Below are positions 57,649 to 64,000 of a stretch of DNA of 64,000 bases, one piece after another. The translations under genes and the position numbers were made by a program. Below the pieces are notes generated by a model. It did no database searches. It worked only from the letters and a program-made list of their open reading frames with translations, and had not been told where the DNA came from. How positions within the stretch are numbered: position 1 is the first letter of the stretch; each line of letters begins with the position of its first letter. This DNA is from Telmatactis stephensoni (taxonomy: Eukaryota > Cnidaria > Anthozoa > Actiniaria > Isophelliidae): NCBI GenBank assembly GCA_029948255.1, contig JALIZF010001380.1:186001-250000 (forward strand). Reading direction: 5' to 3'.

Positions 57649-60253
57649 CATAGAAACCATGAGTCGTAACATATAGAAGAAATATTTATTTTGCAACTCT
57701 TTACATTTGACATGATTGGCAAAATAGCCTTAATCTTTGAAAGCTTTGCCCTAGTGCTTGATAGTCATCCATCACAACTGAACAACAAATCGCGAGAACT
57801 TAAAGGGTTTTGTGAATTTTGTTTGTTACTATAGCAACTGCGAACGTACGGAACATTTGCACTACTCGTTGTCAGGTACCGGAAGATTGGGGGAAGGGGG
57901 AGGAGGACGATGCCGTTTCGTTAAGCCGCTTGTAGTCAGACTCATTTACAACTACGAGCCAAGAGACCATGATACTAAGATCTTAATATTATGGTCTCTT
58001 GCACCAACCTGAAAACGAAAACTGCGTTGTTTTCCATTAAAGAATCGTAGTGATCCGCCATTTTCTCGTCCACAAAAATACCAGACATCTAAAGCATCCA
58101 TTTCCATGAGTTGATTTTGCCAAGTAAATGCAGAATTTTTAATGAAATATTGACAACTAAGAATCATACTTTCTTTGGGGATGATTATTTCCAAGCTTGT
58201 GCGGGGATATCAGCTTTAGTTTTTTAATATAAACCGAATAACAAAGGAGTGGCTGACTAGCTGGACTAGGATTCTTTAGGAAAAGTCTTTGAAAAAACCT
58301 AGAGTCATAAACGTTCCCCGGACGCGTTCGGCAAAACAAAATTCCCAATACCCTTCAAGTTTGCACGTACATAACGTCTGTCAATCTAGCGCTGGCAGTT
58401 TCACAAGTGAAGGAATACAGTGTTTAACTAAATAAATATGTACTCAAATGATACTGATCTAGTAATAGATTTACTTTTTCTGCATTAATATAATACATGA
58501 CATAAATACTTCTCGTCTTTAAATAATAACGTTAAGTACGTTTCTAGTAACTAGAAAAGGTTCCAACCATTTTCCAAGATGGCGGATTGATACTGTACCA
58601 CAATACCTTGCGAAGCATCTAGTACATCTTGTGAATCGTGACCGAAAAGGATTATGGTAAGAATATACGATCCGCTATCTTTTAAGTTCAGCTGTTGTGA
58701 AACGGTTCTTAAGGAACGCAGGCTCATGAAACAATTTCGTCCGGCAGTCGACCCAATGAGAATGAAGAACGTCTATGGTGAGCTCTGATTGGCTAAGAGA
58801 AACTGAACCTTGGTCAGCGGTCGGCACTCTCGTAGAAAGGCTGTTTTTGCTTAATTGTTATAAAAATGTCTTCTGTTCCATCTAACTGAAGCCAGAAAAT
58901 ACAACGATGCTTGTAGGGGAGCTACTGCATTATTAATCGAGATTAGACTTTCATGTCAGCTACATTTACATCCGATAACTACGTTTTCATTTTGATAGCG
59001 AACTCTTATTTCTGTACACGAAGGACTTTTTCCATTTTTACTTTTACAGACGTCTGCTGTCACCACTTTCTTACAAGTCACTACTATTCTTCCATTGAGT
59101 CCAACAGATACTTTATCGACACAGTTATGGTTCTGCACGCATGGTGGGGCCGTGATGTGCTCCATTTGAAACAATAATATAGCAGATAGAAGTACAAATT
59201 GTAAAATCTGTAGGATAGAATAGAAAATGAGAAATAAGAAAATGCAGATAAGTGGGCAACAGGATAAGGCGGTCGTAGTTAAAATGAGATAAAATGAATG
59301 AACGACTGGATGGATGGATGGATGGATGGATGGATGAATTTCATTTTCCATATATTACGCTTAATATTCATATATATCATTTCAATTTATTGCAAAGGGT
59401 AGGGGGTGTGGGTGGGAGATGAGGTTTTTTTAGTTTTTTTTAGTCACAGCTTTCATGTAAACAAGTTTTCTACTTTTGAAATTATGTGAAAAATAAATTT
59501 TACGCATTTCTCTACATACAATATGTACAACGTCACATGCACTCGACTTGCATCCTGATTTTAATGAGTAGGAAAATCGTTGAAAAAAAAACCACACAGC
59601 AGATAAAAAAAGATTGACTCAGCGAATAAAGCTAATTGTCGTACGCGTGTCAAAAATCATCGGTCAAAAAATCGATTGTCAAAATCGGTTGTAATCAATT
59701 TAATTTCTGGTTTTACTTTCCGATCCGATCCGATGCGAATCATTGCAAATAGTTTCTGTAGCAAGTTAACTGACTTAACATTACTAAGAAAGATAGTGTG
59801 ATCATTGATAAACAAACAAGGAAAGACTGACACTCATACATAATAATCAAAGATACAACTTACCAAGCATTTGGCCATAGTTTTTTGCTTAAGTGGTTTT
59901 CAAACGTTTTCTGGATAATAATTTCTCACTTTAGAATGTTGTCACCCGTAGTAGGAACGTTTCTGGACTGTCTACTGATCTCATCGTTGTTGTCCAATAT
60001 TTATATACAACTAAAGTTTATTTTAGTCAGCAAGATTTTGCAGAAAAAAATTCCCCTTATTTCCGATCGCGGAAAATAGAGCGAGCGTGCTTGCTGAAGG
60101 AACTCAACTTCGTCGGATGGTAATGGATATTTTGGGAGGTCTTGTCTTGCGTAGAGGAGATTAGAAACAACCTGCAAAACAAACAAAAACTTGAATTCTA
60201 CTGGAAAATATATAACACATAGTAGGGGAATTATTTCTTAACGGAGTTTTATG
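57649..60253. repeat. Segmental duplication, copy B
   Basis: Same orientation as copy A. Extra sequence relative to A lies at about 57960-58290 (between CTACGAGCC and AAAACCTAGAGTC) and about 58535-58755. The left edge directly abuts the 3' end of the LINE remnant. Confidence 0.5.
58956..59878 (-). CDS. Secreted seven-cysteine peptide, copy B, 2 exons
   Basis: Exon 1 is 59878-59864 and exon 2 is 59207-58956, with the same splice signals as copy A, giving 88 aa. The signal region is almost unchanged and all seven mature cysteines keep the same spacing. Against copy A I count 13 base changes in exon 2, of which 10 change the amino acid (e.g. Q/P and A/P just before the first mature cysteine; K/N, I/R and M/I in the loop before the third; R/S; K/E and T/N before the final CxC). 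An intact frame and splice sites in both copies argue that both are, or recently were, functional. A short GGAT microsatellite lies in the intron. Function unknown. Confidence 0.5.
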
Positions 60254-60342
60254 AGGTCATCTCTGCCTCTAACGTGTGAGCGACACGCTGAAATGAGGCA
60301 GGTATACACGAGGTCGGTCCCACGCAACCGCAGAGATAAGGT

Positions 60343-60600
60343 TGCTTGGGTTTGAGTTAATTACCGTTATTGTTGACGTACGACCAGTGATTCACTGGAA
60401 ACTTGCATTCAGACGGACTTAAATCCAATCATTCGACCGATGCAAATTGCGATTTAGTAAGCAAAAAAATGCCTCGAATTTACAATAAAAGTTAATTATA
60501 CATTTAAAGTTTATATTTATCTTAACTTTCCTTGCAAATTCGAGGCATTTTTCTTGAGAATCGCTAATTGTTTCGGTCGGGTGATTTGGCTTTATTGCAC
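60343..60600. mobile_element. Inverted-repeat element, also present in part at 54794
   Basis: ATGCCTCGAATTTAC (60471) and CAAATTCGAGGCATTTTTC (60535) are inverted. The left part GGTTGCTTGG...GCATTCAGACGGACTT, ...CGACCGATGCAAATTGCGAT matches 54794-54920 just before the LINE. Confidence 0.5.
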
Positions 60601-60708
60601 CGAGATTGCGGACATAGCACCCATCATTAGGGGGCATTAGGGTGTAATATCTCGTGTAATATAGTCATTTTTTCGGATGAAATTAAATAGAAGCAATCAT
60701 AGCAGAAG

Positions 60709-60857
60709 TAGAGCGATAACACTTAAACCGTGAAATAACTTAGTAACTAAATAGAGACAAATAGTAGCAAAACCCTTTGTTTTCTATTGTTTCATTATTA
60801 GTACTATTTGTACTTTTTAGTTAGTACTTGTTTCACGGTTTTAGTGCTATCGCTCTA
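60709..60857. mobile_element. 149-bp MITE (TAGAGCGATAACACTTAAAC ends)
   Basis: TAGAGCGATAACACTTAAACCG pairs with CGGTTTTAGTGCTATCGCTCTA; arms continue with GTGAAATAA / TTGTTTCAC. Confidence 0.5.
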
Positions 60858-63800
60858 GTTGAGTATTTAACAAGAATCAAATTGAGTCTTTTGAAATGCA
60901 GGAATCATTCTAAAAACAACACTTGATTTAATACACTAAACTTAATGTTTGATTCTTCTCTAGTACTGTAATTGCATGCTATAGTGATTGAACAAATTCC
61001 CCCGTTTGATATTCTCAAATAAAATGATATAAGATCTACAGAAAAAGTTACGACGGTATATTTATATTTATTATTCATTGTGGCGAGACAAATTCTCTCG
61101 AAGAAGGTATTGTTATCACTTCTGATAGAACCAGATGTCCATTTTTCCTATTTGTGGCAATTTTGACTTAGAGAACTTGCATGTGATATAAAAATAGCCG
61201 TCAAAGTCGAAAAATAGTCATTTCACATCAACATGACAATTGATGGCTGAAGCTAATTTTACAAAGTACTTGTTTTAAGTGCTTATCAATATTTCAATTA
61301 TGATGCAAATGATTCCTCTTTGGTAAAATTACAGCTTGGAATATCAAAGGAGTTTGTGAAGAAAAGAAAAAAGCTAAGGTGAGGGCAAATTTAGCTTGGG
61401 CTTCCTGTGGTGTTTCACAAATTCTGCTTGAAAAATCGAACTAGTAGAGAAAAAACAAGATCGTTATTCAAAAACTAGTTAAAATTTTACAATAAATGTA
61501 CATTTAATCTAAAGAGTAACTCATTACGTTAGATTTAATGTATTCCGGAATTACGTCATAATTATGACTTCATCGGGCGTCGACCTTAATGTAGTAATAC
61601 CGGAAGTAGTTATTTGACCAACGAAACTCTACAACAGGTAAAAACAGCGGTCGATGAAGTTTGACTTAACAATATTAATTTCCGTCTTAGAAACGATTTC
61701 CACGGTTCGTAGTTTCTGTGCCGGAATTGCTCGCCTTGGCTTAGTAACTATTCTAATTATATTTGTTCTTCCCCTTTTTCCAACCAAGGAAAAGTTTGGA
61801 CACTTCTTTTTTTTTCGTTTTTCACACCCTTTCTGCCCTTTGTTCTGTTTTTAAATCACTGTCATCAGTTAAGCCCCGTTCACATTTGCTGCGAAGTTTT
61901 CAATCATGCACCGAAAACTCTAGTAACTATTGTGGAGGATACTGAGCGATCGCAGTTTTTGTTACAATCGCTGTTCTCATAATTATGTTACGATCGTCGT
62001 TCTCTCATATAAAAACTGCCGTCGATCACGCAACACAGTTTTCGGCGCAGTTTCGTAGCAACGATCGAAGCGAACTATAAATCTGCTAATGTAAACAACA
62101 ACGTTGAATTGAACCAATTTGTGATTACAATCTGGACTAAAGCATGAGCTAGTCTATGGAGTAGTCATCTTATTGTTTAAGAGGAGATTTTTTTCAATGA
62201 CGAGCAATAATGGCGACTGAAAAGCGCCAAAAACTAGACCTTCGTGCGAATTTTAATCCAGATTTTCGTTCTGGATTAACACTCAAATCCTTTCTCTACC
62301 GGTTAAAAACTGATGTACCAAGATAAAATACCTGTTTAAAACCGATTGCTGAATTGTACAAAGACTTTTTCTTGGAGTTGCGTTGGCCGGATTAAGCTTT
62401 TCAAGCTGAACATAAAGAAAACATATAGCAAATGAGCAAATGAATTAAGGCCTAAACCTCATTTTCGATCCAAATTTTCGCTTTGGATTAACTCTTTGAT
62501 TGAACTTTCATCGGCCAAACTACTCAAAAACAACGTAAACTTTCTGACAGAAATGATTTTAGTTTTGTACAACAGCTATTCTTCAACTCAGGAGTTTTTG
62601 TCGTTCACTGCTCGAACTTGAAAAAAAAAACCTCCTTCAACTCAGGAGTTTTTGTCGTTCACTGCTCGAACTTGAAAAAAAAAACCTCTTAAAATGCACT
62701 ATTATGAAAACTGCTAAGACTGTTCGTTGTTACTAGCTACCCTAATTATAACTATTGCGTTCAAATCCCGCAAAAAATCAATCTGTCACTCCAACATTCA
62801 ACTCCATGCTCTAACATGATTGAAGTTAAGCTGGCAACTTTCAAAACCTCATCCCTCATCATTCAACTTCACTTATCGACATTAAAGCCTTAAATGTTAA
62901 GCTCTCAACTTTCAAATTCTCGTTCCCCAAACATGTTCATGTTTGTAAAGTTGAATGTTGAGCATCGTGTTCCGTACCCTCACCGCCAAAAAATATCGAA
63001 TGTCTGTATGACGTAATCACTACACAGGAAACCCGGCTTTGTTGTTACAAATTTCTCATAAGCGGCGGAAGCCGGAAGTAGCGAAGTATATTGAGTTCTC
63101 GTTGAGAAGAGTGTCGTTGATGGTATTAACAATATCAGGCTGAATCTCTGGGCAACAGATCCGGATTTACGTGATTTTGATGTCACAGATTGCTTCTGGC
63201 ATGCATAGCCACGGTTACACCAAACAGGCTGATTGTGATAAATGAACCAGATTGCTTTAGATACAAGCACAAAAATTAAACCGTCCACCGCCGATGCAGT
63301 AATTTATAATAGCCGCAAAATATGTAGCTTGTGGCAACTTGCACTTAGGGACTTTAAGGTACTTTACGTTACAGTACGTACGTTACGCAACACTGGGTTC
63401 GTGACTAGATTACACAATAACCGGAAATTATAACAAATATACTTTACTTGGTAACAATGCTCAAAGGAATAATTCAAGTTAGTATTATCGATAGTTAAGA
63501 TAATCGAAGCTGTCTTTTAAATTTTTCCGGCCTTTTGACGTCACAAGCCGGTGAGCGTGTTTGTAACACACGCTCGAAACTGTTGAGTAACTGCCGGCTT
63601 AACAATCTCGTTCTCGTCCATACCATTGCTTACTTAGTCTCCTTTACATCTCCTTCCGTTTTTAGGGTCGTCATGCAACACTCTAAAAAACGGCTGCGAA
63701 GGAGACTGCTGCTGAGAACTGGTCTTAAAAGTCTCAAAGGAGACAAAAATTTACTGTGATAATGTTTGTCTAAAGCTTGAAACAAGAATGACGTCAGCTG

Positions 63801-64000
63801 AAGTTCACTTACAGATTCCCTAGAGCGTTAATGTGGAGGGCAGCATCCTCATTAATTGCATGTCTACCGTTAGCAAAGACGGGGAAATCCCGATTAATCA
63901 TAATTTTCTTACCAACACCCATTTCTAGGAATCTTAATTCCTGGTTTTAGTCTACAATATTGTAGTGTATTCTTGACTAGTAGACTCTTAGTAAAACTGG
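60858..64000. other. Right-hand intergenic region
   Basis: No gene recognised. It holds a 53-bp tandem duplication (about 62582-62687, TTCAACTCAGGAGTTTTTG then CTCGAACTTG and an A-run), weak inverted repeats at 61875-62060 (GCGAAGTTTTC...CCGAAAACT / AGTTTTCGGCGCAG), and a hairpin at 63637-63705 (AGTCTCCTT / AAGGAGACT). Confidence 0.5.

Noticed and set aside
61339..61442. Possible short exon (ACAG acceptor, AWNIKGVCEEKKKAK, GTGAGG donor)
   Set aside because: Splice-like signals exist, but no neighbouring exon or family match could be found.

Overview
This is animal genomic DNA. It is AT-rich, with genes split by phase-consistent GT-AG introns, one apparent AT-AC intron, dense short inverted-repeat transposons, LINE remnants, tRNA-derived SINEs and microsatellites. 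Gene content and repeat style suggest a cnidarian, most likely an anthozoan such as a stony coral. The lineage is an inference from resemblance, because no species marker is present. Nothing looks prokaryotic or viral.

I rebuilt six multi- or single-exon genes by splicing. (1) Minus strand, 30646 to 12883: a 12-exon, 517-aa F-BAR/HR1/SH3 protein of the CIP4/FNBP1/TOCA-1 family, with an 8.7-kb intron full of nested transposons. (2) Plus strand, 32247-34163: a 5-exon gene for a 136-aa protein with two hydrophobic segments. (3) Plus strand, 35186-41659: a 13-exon, 338-aa WD40 protein, CIAO1, whose second intron has U12-type AT-AC signals. (4) Minus strand, 47354 to 46509: an intronless forkhead transcription factor with a C-terminal eh1-like motif. 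(5, 6) Minus strand, 53422-52316 and 59878-58956: two paralogous two-exon genes for an 88-aa secreted peptide with seven cysteines, carried on a segmental duplication. A seventh open frame (4416-4778, a hydrophobic N-terminus with an acidic tail) is possible but unrecognised.

Layout: 0-12.8 kb is mostly intergenic and rich in small inverted-repeat elements; 12.9-30.6 kb is CIP4; 30.6-32.2 kb is a divergent promoter interval with pyrimidine-rich microsatellites; 32.2-41.7 kb holds the small membrane gene and CIAO1 head to tail; 41.7-46.5 kb is intergenic and starts with a minisatellite; 46.5-47.4 kb is the Fox gene, with about 3 kb of upstream DNA free of repeats I could recognise; 51.4-60.3 kb is the peptide duplication, whose two copies are separated by a decayed LINE that is itself split by a 1.4-kb long-TIR element.

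The genes are functionally unrelated (membrane curvature and actin, a small membrane protein, cytosolic Fe-S assembly, transcription, a secreted peptide), as expected of ordinary animal gene neighbours. The most interesting items are the AT-AC intron, the fast-changing peptide pair, a 1641-bp tandem array bounded by terminal-inverted-repeat modules, and several transposons whose target duplications can be read exactly. I did not find a convincing new multi-gene system.
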